Assembly: GCA_025506515.1 (NCBI GenBank)
Contig: CM046443.1
Coordinates: 25,145,560 to 25,209,559, forward strand
From: Flaveria trinervia
Lineage: Eukaryota; Streptophyta; Magnoliopsida; Asterales; Asteraceae
Length of the DNA: 64,000 nucleotides
Direction: 5' to 3'
Numbering within the stretch: the first letter of the stretch is position 1; each line of letters starts with the position of its first letter. The notes under the pieces were generated by a model that was not told the origin of the DNA, did not search any database, and saw nothing but the letters and a program-made list of their open reading frames with translations. A program made the position numbers and the translations under genes. Below are positions 10,164-20,589 of the stretch, piece by piece.

Positions 10164-13100
10164 ATGAGCAACTTCAGTTGATCATCTTACCAACCACCAA
10201 AGTTGGAAACAAAAGCAGACTTCAAGTCATGGAAAATCAAGTTTAGAATCATGTAAACTATACTGATTCTGACTTATGGGTCTCCATCACTGAAGGTCCT
10301 TATATTCCACCCACCTTGGGCCGGATTATAACGACAAAAATCAACCAATCAGTACCAAGATCTATCACCTGATGATGTCAAAAAGGTCAAAGTTGATATC
10401 AAAGCATACAATTTGCTTAGTATGGCTTTACCTGAAGAGATATTAATCAGGTGTGAGAACTACAAAACAGCAAACTCCTTGTGGAAGATACTTCATACTC
10501 TCTGCAAAGGGAGTGATGAGATCAGAAGCATAAGGAGAGACACCCTCAGGTCACAATATGAAACATTTCATCATATTGAGGGTGAATCAATTCCTTAACA
10601 ACTTCATAGATTCATGCAGTGGTAACTGAGATGAATATTTTGGAGTTGAAATATACAATGAGGAATTAAACAAGAAATGCTCCACACTTTGCCAGAAAGT
10701 TGGAAGCAAACAGTATTCATGTTCAAGAACATAATAGATCTGAAGTCAACTGGTCTAGATACTCTGGTTGCAAAAGTGGAAGCTCTTGAAATGGATGAAA
10801 AATCAAGAAATAAGATTGTGAGAACTCATGTCTCACCTATCACTTCAAAGAAACAAATAATGTTGGAAGTGCATTTATTTCAAACAATGAAAGTGATAAC
10901 TCTTGTGCTTAGAGTGATAATGAGGAGGAAGTTAGCTTTTATGCTTCTAAACCCTCAAAGAAATCATCTCAAGATAAAAATCAAAGAATAAAGGAAGAAC
11001 TGCTAAGAGAAAAGATACAACTGTAGCAACAGCTAAGTCTTCACATTCAAACAATCAGTCAGAACCAATCACTGTGATATTGGATTCTAAAGAACAAAAA
11101 TCAGCCTTTGCAGCTTTTAATTCTAGTTTTCAATCATATTTGGGAAGCTCTCTAACTTCAGCAAATATCTGCCAACAAGACTTAGAAGAACTACATCCTG
11201 ATATAGTGGAAGAAATGGACCTACAATGGCAGATGGCAATGATTGCTTATAGAGCAAAGCAATATCTCATGAGAAACAAGAACTTGGCAGCAGCAAGTAA
11301 AACATCAAAGATTGGTGTGACAAATCAAAGGTAAGATGCTTTAAGAGCAATCTCTATGGACATTTCTCTAGAGAATGCAATCAATAGTCATATACAGAGA
11401 TGAGACAACATCAGCAGCATCAGCAACATCAGACTAAAGCTCATCAACAATCAAACTCTAAAGATCTTGCACAGACAATCTCAACTGATCAATACATCCC
11501 TTCCAGCCACCAATGAATCAGCTGGACCAAGCAATTCAAAAGAGTCAGGGTTGATCATACTTCAAGATGGAATGTGTGACTGGAGTATGTATGAAAAGAA
11601 TCTTGGAAGAGAATCAAGCATTGATGGCTCATATGGAACACAAAGTTCCTCCAATGCCCAGAGAGGTAATAGAAAAGTTGTGTTCATCAACATGTGTTGA
11701 GGAAGTTGAACGTTACAGAGTCCATGCTCAACAGTTGGCTGACAAAGTAAAAGAAACTATGATTTTGAATGAATCACATGTTAGAGACATAAATTGTATC
11801 AAATCAAAATTAACTCTTTGCAAAAGGATTTAGAAAATTTGTTTCTGAAAAACTATAGCCTGAAAGCCCAAGTTGAGCATCTGACCACTTCCTTAACAAA
11901 ATCCATGGCTGTGATCATGCTTCAACTGAAGTGAAACTTCAGAAGTTTCAATTATCATCTCAGCAATATGAGAAGTTACTAAATTCTCATATTGAATCAA
12001 AGAAAAGGTCTGGTTGGGTTATAATGCTGTTGCACCACCTGTGAATGATAATTACACATCTTTACCTACAACAATGACCAACACCCTGTCAAATCATTTT
12101 GTGCCTAGCACCAAGTTTGAAACAGAATCAACTCAAATCAACATTAACAATGAAGTTGAGGTGAGTGAAACTGAATCCTCTGAATCAGAATCTTTATATC
12201 AAAATGATTCAGAATTTGATTATGATAATTGTAATGACTTGGATGATTCTGATGAACCTGATGTTGATCAAATGACCATTGGTAAGAATGTTCACATTAA
12301 AATTGGTATTCCAAGAGTGCTTGAAGAATCAAAGCTGCAATATCCTCCAAAGCAGAGAAACATGCTGAAGACTATCTGCAAGAGGATTGCTGAACTCAAT
12401 GAAGGACTTCAAGAACTGAATCTTCAAAAAGAAGTTGATAGCTACGAAATAACTGAAGAAGTACTTTTATCCCATGCAGATAAAGGTAAGAAGAAACAAG
12501 TATCATCTAAACAAAATAAAAATTCTTCAGTAGAAGATCTACGGAAAGCAAAGTTTGCTGAATCCGTAGAACTTCTGTGGAAGAAGAAAGCCGAATCTAC
12601 GGATGAGGTACCAAAAAGAGAGGCTATTAACAAACAAAAGATGTTGAATCTGAAGCAACAAAAGTCATCAAAGGACAAGAAAGATTCAATTGGTGATACT
12701 TCAAAGAACAACAAGAACAAATCAAATTCTTCAAAAGAGGAAACTAAGGCTCCCAAACTGAACAAGAAAAAGAAGAAGATGAGCCTGAAGAAGAATATGA
12801 AGAAATGTATTGCAAGTGGTGTGATATGACAAATCACAATACAGAAGACTGCTACTTCAGCAGTTACTGTTCCATATGCAATATGAACAATCACATGACT
12901 TCAGAGTGTTACTTCAACAAATTCCATGCTATTTGCAACAAAAATAATCATTCCACTCAGGAATGCTATTTTAAGAAAAAGAACAAAAGCAAAAGCACAA
13001 AGAAGTTTAAAATTGATTTGACAGAATCAGACTGTCAATCTACTGAAAGTCAAGATGATTCAAAGCAAAAGAAGGTAAGTCAACAGCAAAAGTCAAAACC

Positions 13101-13538
13101 AAAGCAGAAATCTTCTGAAGATGCCAAATCAGTGAAGAAAACAACATCAAGTCAATCCAAAACACCTCATAAAATGGTGGACTTGGCTGAGAATAAGTCA
13201 ATCATCAGTGATAATTTCTTTGATCATTTTGAAAAGGGATCACATGTGTCTCAATCAAAAGCAAAAGATAATGAAACCTTCAAAAGTGTAGGTTCATCTT
13301 CTAAATCAAAATATCAACCAAAGAAAGATAAGGTGAAGGAAGAATCAATTAAGAAAGAAGACTCCAAAGCTTCTGCATCAGCTTCAACAGAATCATCCCA
13401 CCACCATCAAATCAAAATGAATCAACTAGACATGAAATTAATACTGAAACTTCAGGATTAAGTCATGAAGGAGTAAAAATTTTAGACACTGTTGACAAAC
13501 CCAAGATCATTCAGACTTGGGTTGTCACTTCTAACTGA
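10164..13538 (+). pseudogene. gag: Element B gag (broken, multi-knuckle)
   Basis: ATG at 10164 is followed at once by a stop and a frame change. Capsid (UBN2-type) segments are readable at 10413-10598, 10677-10860 and 11074-11334. The first knuckle at about 11334-11385 reads CFKSNLYGHFSREC, so its second Cys is Ser. A Ser/Glu/Lys-rich linker (12014-12829) contains B keyword variants (12536-12612). The C-terminal part has three tandem CX2CX4HX4C knuckles (about 12805-12975: CKWCDMTNHNTEDC, CSICNMNNHMTSEC, and a third with His in place of its first Cys), then a basic Lys/Ser-rich tail. It ends with the shared terminus TWVVTSN-stop. Confidence 0.88.
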
Positions 13539-16500
13539 TTTATTTCTAATGCAGGAACAATATTGGAGAGCTGACAACAAGTGGTATGTTGTCAGTGGTT
13601 GTTCCAGACATATGACAGGAAACTATTCACTTCTCCATGATTTCAAACATAAAAATGCTTCTTATGTGGCATTTGGTGGGGATAAAATGGGAGGTAAAAT
13701 TGTTGGTGAAGGGATGATAACAAATGGTGTACTCAAGTTTGAGAAAGTAAATTACTATGAAAATTACAGTATAATCTACTTAGTGTGTCTCAAATTTGTG
13801 ATCAAAATTATATCACATTGTTTGATAATACTAACTGTTACATTCCTAAGCCAGGATTTATTGTTCCAGAAGAATGGATCCTCCTCAAAGCATCAAGAAA
13901 AGGAAACACTTATGTTTTGGATATGAACAAAACTTCTCTCACAAAACATGAAACATGCCTTATATCTAAACTATCAGAAGATTTGTCTCAATATGGCATA
14001 GAAGGCTTGTTCATTCTAACATGAAGAACATGAATAAATTGGTGAAAAATGACCTGGTCATTGGATTGCCAAACAAAGAGTTTCATTGCTTAACTCACTG
14101 TTCTTCTTGTTACAAAGGAAAACAACATAGAGTGTCACATAAATTCAAAATTATCAATACTAATACTACACCACTCAAATTGCTTCATATGGATCTGTTT
14201 GGTCCTACCAATGTGATGAGCATTGGAAAAAGGCAATATTGTTTGGTGATAGTTGATGATTTCCCAAGATTCACATAGGTCTTTTTCTTAAAACAAAAGA
14301 GTGAAACATCAGAAACATTAATGGACTTTGTGATCAAGATTGAGAATCAACTTGATACAAAAGTTAAAATTTTTAGGAGTGACAATGGTACTGAATTTGT
14401 CAATTTTGAACTAGATTCCTTTTGCAGGAACAAAGGTATTGCAAGGCAATTTAGTGCACCAAGAACTCCACAACAAATTAGGGTTGCTGAAAGAAGAAAT
14501 AGAACTCTCATTGAAGCAACCAGAACAATGCTAGCTGATTCACAACTGCCCATCACTTTTTGGGCTGAGGCTATGAATACTGCATGCAATTTTCAAAACA
14601 GAACATAAATGTCAAAGAACATAACAAAACTCCTTATGAGCTCTTATTTAAAAGAAAACCATACATAAGATATCTTAAAGTATTTGGATGTCATGTAACT
14701 GTTTTGAACATAAAAGAGTCATTAGAAAAATTTTCAGAAAAAGCATATGTTGGTTTCTTTGTTGGACACTCTTCAACATCTAAATCATATAGGGTTTATG
14801 TTCCATAACATAACAATGTGGAAGAGACTCCTAATGTATCTTTTGATGAAACTGTATTTACAAAGTCAGTAAAGGTTCATCATGGTTGTTTGACATAGAT
14901 GCTTATCTAAATCATTTAACTATGATCATTTGAGTAATGCAGGATCTGATGTAGTTGTTATCTATTTGTTCCACCTTATATGACTAAAGTAACCTTATCT
15001 GCTGATCCTCCAAGGATACCCCCATCCTCGGGTGAAAACACATCAGTAGCAGCAGATACGCCATTTAGAAATGAACATGGTACATCCGAAGATGTGAATG
15101 CTGTCCCTTCAACAGAACCAGGCTCTCAAGTGAATACAAAAAACATTGAAAATGATTCATGTCCTCAATTATCATCCGAAGAAGTTCCTATGGAAGAGCA
15201 AAATGCTTCCGGAGAAGTTCCTACGGACGAGCAACATGCTTCCAGAGAAGTTCCTACGGACGAGCAAAATGCTTCCGGAGAAGTTCCTACGGAAGAGCAA
15301 CATGCTTCCGGGGAAGTTCCTACGGACGAGCAAAATGCTTCCGAAGAAGTTCCTACGGAAGAGCAAAATGCTTCCGGAGAAGTTCCTACGGAAGAGCAAA
15401 ATGTATCCGGAGCAGTTCCTACAGAACAACAAACCAAGATAGGAGATGCTCCTGCAGCCCATACAGAAGACTCTCATGATCCTTCAACTCATGTTCAATA
15501 TTTTGATTATTTCTTAAACTCTCAACCTGAGTTGGATCAGTGTGAGGCAATGGAAACGACTAATCTAGGATCATCTATACTAGTTGAATCAACACCTTCA
15601 ATGAGAATGCATAAGACTTATCCAATCAATAACATCATTGGAAATCCAGCAAAGAAATCTACAAGGAGCCAAAGTGGTACTGCCAACCTTTGTCTCTTTA
15701 GTTGTTTTCTTTCTCAAGTGGTCCCTCCAAACATCACTGCTGCTTTAAAAGACAATAGTTGGATTGAAGGTCAACATCCTATTGGAACTAGATGGCTATA
15801 CAAAAACAAACTAGATGATAGAGGGATTATTGTAAGAAACAAAGCAAGGTTGATTGCACAAGGATACACTCAAGAAGAAGGAATAGACTATGATGAAGTT
15901 TTTGCACCAGTTGTAAGAATTGAGGCCATAAGAGTGTTTCTTGCTTATGCATCATATAAGAAGTTCACTGTGTATCAGATGGACGTCAAGTGTGTATTCT
16001 TATATAGGAAGATTGAATAGGAGGTTTATGTGTCACAGCCCCCTGGTTTTGAAGATCCTTATTATCCCCATAGGGTATACAAACTAGATAAAGCCTTTTA
16101 TGGTCTTCATCAAGCACCAAAAAAATGGTATGAAACACTATCATCTTTCTTGCTCAAGCATGGCTACACAAAGAGGAACTATGACCAGACACTCTTTCTC
16201 AAACACGAACATCAAGATCTCTTAGTAGTTCAAATATGTTGATGACATTTATTTGGTTCGACTAATAAGAGATTGTGTGTAAATTTTAAAGAGCTGATGA
16301 AATCTGAATTTCAGATGAGTTCAAGGGTAAATTAACCTTCTTTCTTGGCTTTCAAGTTCATCAAAAATCCAATAGGATCTTCATCAATCAGAAAAATACA
16401 TACATTAAATTCTGAAGAAATACAATCTTGCTGAAGTATCCTCATGCAAAACACTAGCATCAACAATTGATAAGATTATTCCTGATCCTTCTTGGAAAAT

Positions 16501-17160
16501 CTATTGATCAAAATTATATAGATCAATGATAGGTTCACTTATGTATTTAACTGCAAGTAGACCTGATATTATGTTTGCTGTGTGTGTTTGTGCTAGGTAC
16601 CAATCTGATCCCAAGGAGTCTCATCTCAATGTTGTAAAAAGAATTTTTAGATACCTCAAAGGAAAACTAGGACTGGGTCTTTGGTATCCAAAGGATGGAG
16701 ACTTTACACTGTACTCATACTTAGACAGTGACTATGGTGGATGTAACACTAATAGAAAATCAACAACCGGTGGATGTCAATTCATTGGACCAAGGCTAGT
16801 GTCATGGCAGTGCAAGAAAGAAACCAATGTTCTGTGTCCACAGTTGAGGCTAAGTACATAGCTGCTTCAGCTGGTGCTCTCAAGTTCTTTGGTTGCAAAA
16901 CCAATGCTTGACTATGGTTACAACTTCCTTCTAACTTCAATTATATAGACAATTCTGCTGCTATGTTTATAACTGCTAATCCTGTGCAACATAGTAAAAC
17001 AAAACATATTGAGATAAGATATCATTTTCTGAGAGATTGCTCAGAAAAGGGTTTGATTAAGTTAGTCAAAGTGGATACAACAAATCAGCTTGCTGATTAT
17101 TCACTAAAGCCTTTGACTTAGTCAGATTTAAGTTTCTGGTTGAACCTCTAGGCATGATTA
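13539..17160 (+). pseudogene. pol: Element B pol (broken)
   Basis: In order: protease motif WYVVSGCSRHMTG at about 13582-13620, where the catalytic Asp of the usual DSG is Val; GAG-pre-integrase with frameshift; integrase with LLHMDLFGP (about 14187), a stop near 14276, RSDNGTEF and RVAERRN; a linker with 33-bp repeats; reverse transcriptase with VYQMDVKCVFL and a frameshifted YVDD (about 16240); and RNase H from about 16526 with several stops. It ends in stops near 17120-17160. The protease substitution alone would block polyprotein maturation. Confidence 0.9.
15175..15432 (+). repeat. 33-bp tandem repeat in B pol linker
   Basis: Seven complete 33-bp units and a shorter eighth encode an 11-residue acidic repeat (S-G-E-V-P-T-D/E-E-Q-N/H-A) between integrase and reverse transcriptase. 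Each unit contains ttcctacggaagagc or a close variant, which overlaps the B LTR keyword ctacggaagaac. Because 33 is a multiple of 3 and the unit lacks stops, several frames on both strands remain open, which creates false ORFs. Confidence 0.95.
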
Positions 17161-17477
17161 ACTTAGATAATCAAATTAAACAAACAAAAATTGTGTGTAA
17201 TGATACTTAAGCATGACATATGCATGGGAAATGATAGTACACTATAGCTTTGCTTATTCCTGAATTCGTAAATAACAATAAATCTCAGCAAGTTTCTTGA
17301 TATGTGAGTAGATTCATCTTGAGTGGAAACAAAACTGAGTGCATGCCAACATAATGCTAAAGTGATTGTTTGTGGAAACTTCATTTTGAGAATACAAGGT
17401 GAGTCTTTTTTTGATGTGACCAAATCACTCATCTAAACACACTATGTACCAACACTTTATAATAGCTATCTTTGTAA

Positions 17478-17640
17478 ATCATACTCCCTTTTTTGTGTAA
17501 ACAAGACCTGGGTGTATGATCATCATACTGAAGTTCAGTTACAAATGGTGAAAAGATCATGATCCTCATCATCCCTCTGTTTTGTGTAAACAAAGACCTG
17601 GTTAAAGGCACCTCTGTTTTACGTGAGTAAAGACCTGGTG
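17478..17640 (+). ncRNA. Conserved hairpin array, element B (three copies)
   Basis: This is a predicted RNA structure with no known family match. B1 (17478-17520): outer stem atcatactccc/gggtgtatgat with one mismatch, inner stem TTGT/ACAA, loop GTAA. B2 (17572-17603): inner stem TTTTGT/ACAAAG, loop GTAA. B3 (17609-17640): outer CACC/GGTG, inner TTTTAC/GTAAAG, loop GTGA. Between outer and inner stems all have ACCT on the 3' side, and TCTG (TTTT in B1) on the 5' side. The same layout recurs in A (29239-29345) and C (41243-41374) with different stem sequences that still pair. Confidence 0.7.
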
Positions 17641-17918
17641 ACCTGATGATGATCATATCTAAGCTCTCAAAAGAATCCTATGTGATCAATTGTTATTATC
17701 TTTAGCTTTCACATCATTGCATTAATGAGATGCCAAATGCATCTCAAGATTGAACTTATAACTTAAAGTACATAGTTCTTAAGTGTGAAAAAGTGATGAT
17801 TTGACTTACAAAGGGAGGACAAAATCTTTGTGAATTAAATGTGAAGCCCATAACAGTTATTTCCAAATCAATATGAAAACATGATAATCAGCATGCCTAG
17901 TTGATACATGAGCTCTTG

Positions 17919-17949
17919 TATGGATTTAGTGGACAATATACTTGCAATC
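17919..17949 (+). promoter_or_regulatory. Conserved post-hairpin block, element B
   Basis: tatggatttagtggacaat followed by a short AT stretch and caatc. Aligned versions occur in A (29468-29500) and C (41619-41651), always a few hundred bases downstream of the hairpins and upstream of ORF2. Function unknown; it may belong to splicing or packaging of the ORF2 RNA (inference). Confidence 0.6.
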
Positions 17950-18376
17950 AGAACTTTGTTTAGGTATCAATTCAACAAAATAATTCATCAGAAAGAGGCT
18001 TAGTATTATAGTATGATCCCATCATATGTGTATATATGTCTGATCATCATCATACAGTTAAAAATCATGTTATTCCTCTTAAAGAAATTTATGTTAAATG
18101 CTTATTTTCATCATTAATCACAAATTTAGGGGGAGTAGAATACATGAAGTTTAAGTTTTTTTTAATTAGCAGCATTGTCTATCTCATTATCAATTTGAAG
18201 GAATTGGAATCTGAGCATCATCTTAGCTTCTGGATACATGAAAATTTTATTAAAATCATTTTAAGCTTTCTTGTGCTAAATTGCCATGTATACAAAGTCA
18301 AGAAGGTCCTAAAGCAATAAATGGTTCTAACCAATGGAATACGACCATACAAACAACAATATTTTTCTGCATTGTG

Positions 18377-18556
18377 CTATCTTAAGCATCAGCAGAAGCT
18401 ACAGTGCTATCTCAAGCATCAGTAGAAGTTACAGTGCCATCTTAAGCATCAGCAGAAGCTACAGTGCTATCTCAAGCATCAACAGAAGCTACAGTGCCAT
18501 CTTAAGCATCAACAAAAGCTACAGTGCTATATTAAGCATCAGCAGAAGCTACAATG
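18377..18556 (+). repeat. 30-bp minisatellite, six copies
   Basis: Six contiguous 30-bp units with the core aagcatcagcagaagctac and a few transitions between copies. The unit length keeps a frame open (RSYSAILSIS peptide), but there is no independent coding evidence. It has no spacers, so it is not a CRISPR array. Confidence 0.95.
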
Positions 18557-19005
18557 TGGAAAACTTAAATGTTTATCCATAGATTGGTAAACTATGGATT
18601 TAATTTTACAGTTTGGTAATCTGTAAATATGTAGGTTACATTTCGTCAGTAGATGTTGTTGATCCGCAGATGTTCTGCGGAAGAATACGTTGAGGGTCCC
18701 ATTTAATTAATGAGATAAAATTAATGTGTCTGAGAGTATAAATGATGCTGTCTGACTTCTCAAATTCATTATTCGCTTTTTCAGCTCACTTTTCAGACCT
18801 AGAAAACTCACTCTCAACAAACGTTTCCCTCCTCCATTGCATTTAAAATTCTACCACATCAAAACATTAAACAAACATATATCTATGTTCCTAATATGTT
18901 GTTATTAAGGTAAAAATGTCGTAATGTTCAAGAATGAACTGCTTGATTCGTGTTTTATCTCACAACTATTCGTATTCTCATATCAATAATGTGATTCTAA
19001 CGAAA

Positions 19006-19023
19006 TATTCTTTTTATGATCAG
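19006..19023 (+). promoter_or_regulatory. Putative 3' splice site at B ORF2
   Basis: A T-rich run (attctttttatgatcag) ends in cag directly before the ATG at 19024. Elements A and C have acceptor-like sites in the same place, supporting a spliced ORF2 message. The matching donor was not identified. Confidence 0.5.
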
Positions 19024-20589
19024 ATGGATAATCGATTTGTGAGAGAACACAATGTGTGTGCCTTCTTAAACCCTGACAATCCTGTTTCAGAAGGGTGTCA
19101 AGAAATAATCAGATATCTAAGAAGATCAAGACTATTCTATGCCTTATCAGTAGAGCCTGTGATTTAGCGATCACATATTACTGATTTATGGAACTCTGCA
19201 TGCATAGACGAAGATGGTGAAGTTATTATGGCTATTGTGAAGAATCGACGACTGAGAGTCGATGAACAGACAATAAGAAGGGTTCTTGAGTTAGGAGATG
19301 TCGAAGCTGGTCATCCTGATGTGTTCGAAGATGAATAAATAGAGAAAGTATTTCTTTTGATGGGATATGATGGTGATTTCAACAAAGGAGAAATCAAGAA
19401 AGGAAGACTTTGCAAGCCGTACAAATTTCTCTGTCACACTTACCTTAAGTGCATGTCGATCATAAAATCTGGTCTTGACAGATTCTCAAGGCACATTTCC
19501 TCTAGGATTATTGGTGTTTTTGAGGGAAGAACCTACAATTATTCAAAGTACATCTTCAATTGCTTAAGTGATCACATCAAAGTGCAAAAGGCTAATAAGA
19601 TGTATATGTTTCCAAGGTTCCTACAACTGATCATTAATGCTGATCTGCCTGGAACTACTGTGGATGGTGGTGTTTTTGTTCAAGCACACCTTGGCAGATC
19701 AGTACTGAACAAAATTTCTGGAAAATATGAAGGAGATGACATGGACATGTTTGCTCATGTGATTGATGCTACTGCTGATATTCCTCATGGGATTATGTGG
19801 GAAGATCAACAAGAGAACTCTCCAACCAACTCTGTCCAAGACACCCACTCACCAGATATATCTCCCATACATCAACAACCTCACTCATAGTCTTCCCAAC
19901 CATAATCTCCAGCCATTCAAAACACTAAACCAATCTCTCCAATTCACCATCAATCACCAAATTCACCAGCAAGCCAAAACACAGAGCCAATCTCTCCCAT
20001 CCATCATCAATCACCAAATCAACAACAAACATCCCAACCACAATCACTAGCCAACCAAAACACAGAGCCAATCTCTTCTATCCACCCTCCATCACCAAAT
20101 CAGCTTCAAATGCAACCTTATCAACAACCTCCAAATCCAGAAAATTCAGCCACTGAGAGCATTTACACTAGGGAGACAGAGTTAGCCTCATAAGTAAGTA
20201 CAATTAAACTGTCATTATCCAAAACTGAATCCCCTGTACTCTCAAATAAAGCTGAACCAGTCTCTCCGATCAGTGATCATCATGAACAACAACAACCATA
20301 TCAAGAACCAAAAGTTCAAGTTATTAAAATCAGTTCAAGCTTGGCTGGTGAAGCACATAAAGAAGTAACAAATGATGAGATTGCTTCTCAACACGAGGAA
20401 AGAGAAGAAGAGGCAAACTATGTTGATGTGATTGCATACAATGAAGATGATCTAAGTGATAATGATATCCCTGTCAGCAAGAGTTATCTGGTTGCTGAGT
20501 ACAACAAGCTAGTGTTGAAATCGAACAAAAGAAAGCAAAGAATACAGAAACTGAAGGGAGTGATCAGAGAAAATGATGAAGAGCTGATG
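19024..20589 (+). pseudogene. Element B ORF2, 5' part
   Basis: This is the first half of the large post-pol ORF. The N-terminal domain begins MDNRFVREHNVCAFL, contains YLRRSRLFYALS and ITDLWNSA, and later SKYIFNCL and MFPRFLQLII (about 19535-19640). Equivalent segments occur in the ORF2s of C and D, and partly A. A Pro/Gln/Ser-rich linker (about 19800-20330) and an acidic stretch leading into a coiled coil follow. In-frame stops lie near 19165, 19336, 19888, 19903 and 20190. S interrupts the coding sequence right after the ATG codon at 20587-20589. I do not know the function. Confidence 0.85.

Larger units (their letters stand above)
17161..19023 (+). other. Element B spacer between pol and ORF2
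   Basis: This 1.86 kb non-coding spacer holds three copies of the conserved hairpin (17478-17640), the conserved block at 17919-17949, a 30-bp minisatellite (18377-18556) and a patch with B keyword variants (about 18640-18695, ctgcggaagaatacg). It ends in a pyrimidine-rich stretch and ag immediately before the ORF2 ATG. Reading frames here, for example 18036-18320, look spurious. Confidence 0.75.

Noticed and set aside
12442..12894. 150-residue Phe/Ser-rich minus-strand frame
   Set aside because: It is antisense to the Lys/Glu-rich B gag linker.
15146..15479. Four overlapping frames of about 100 codons on both strands
   Set aside because: The 33-bp repeat leaves all frames open; only the pol frame has homology.
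18334..18582. Ser/Tyr-rich repeat protein or CRISPR-like array
   Set aside because: It is a 30-bp direct tandem repeat without spacers in a non-coding retroelement spacer.
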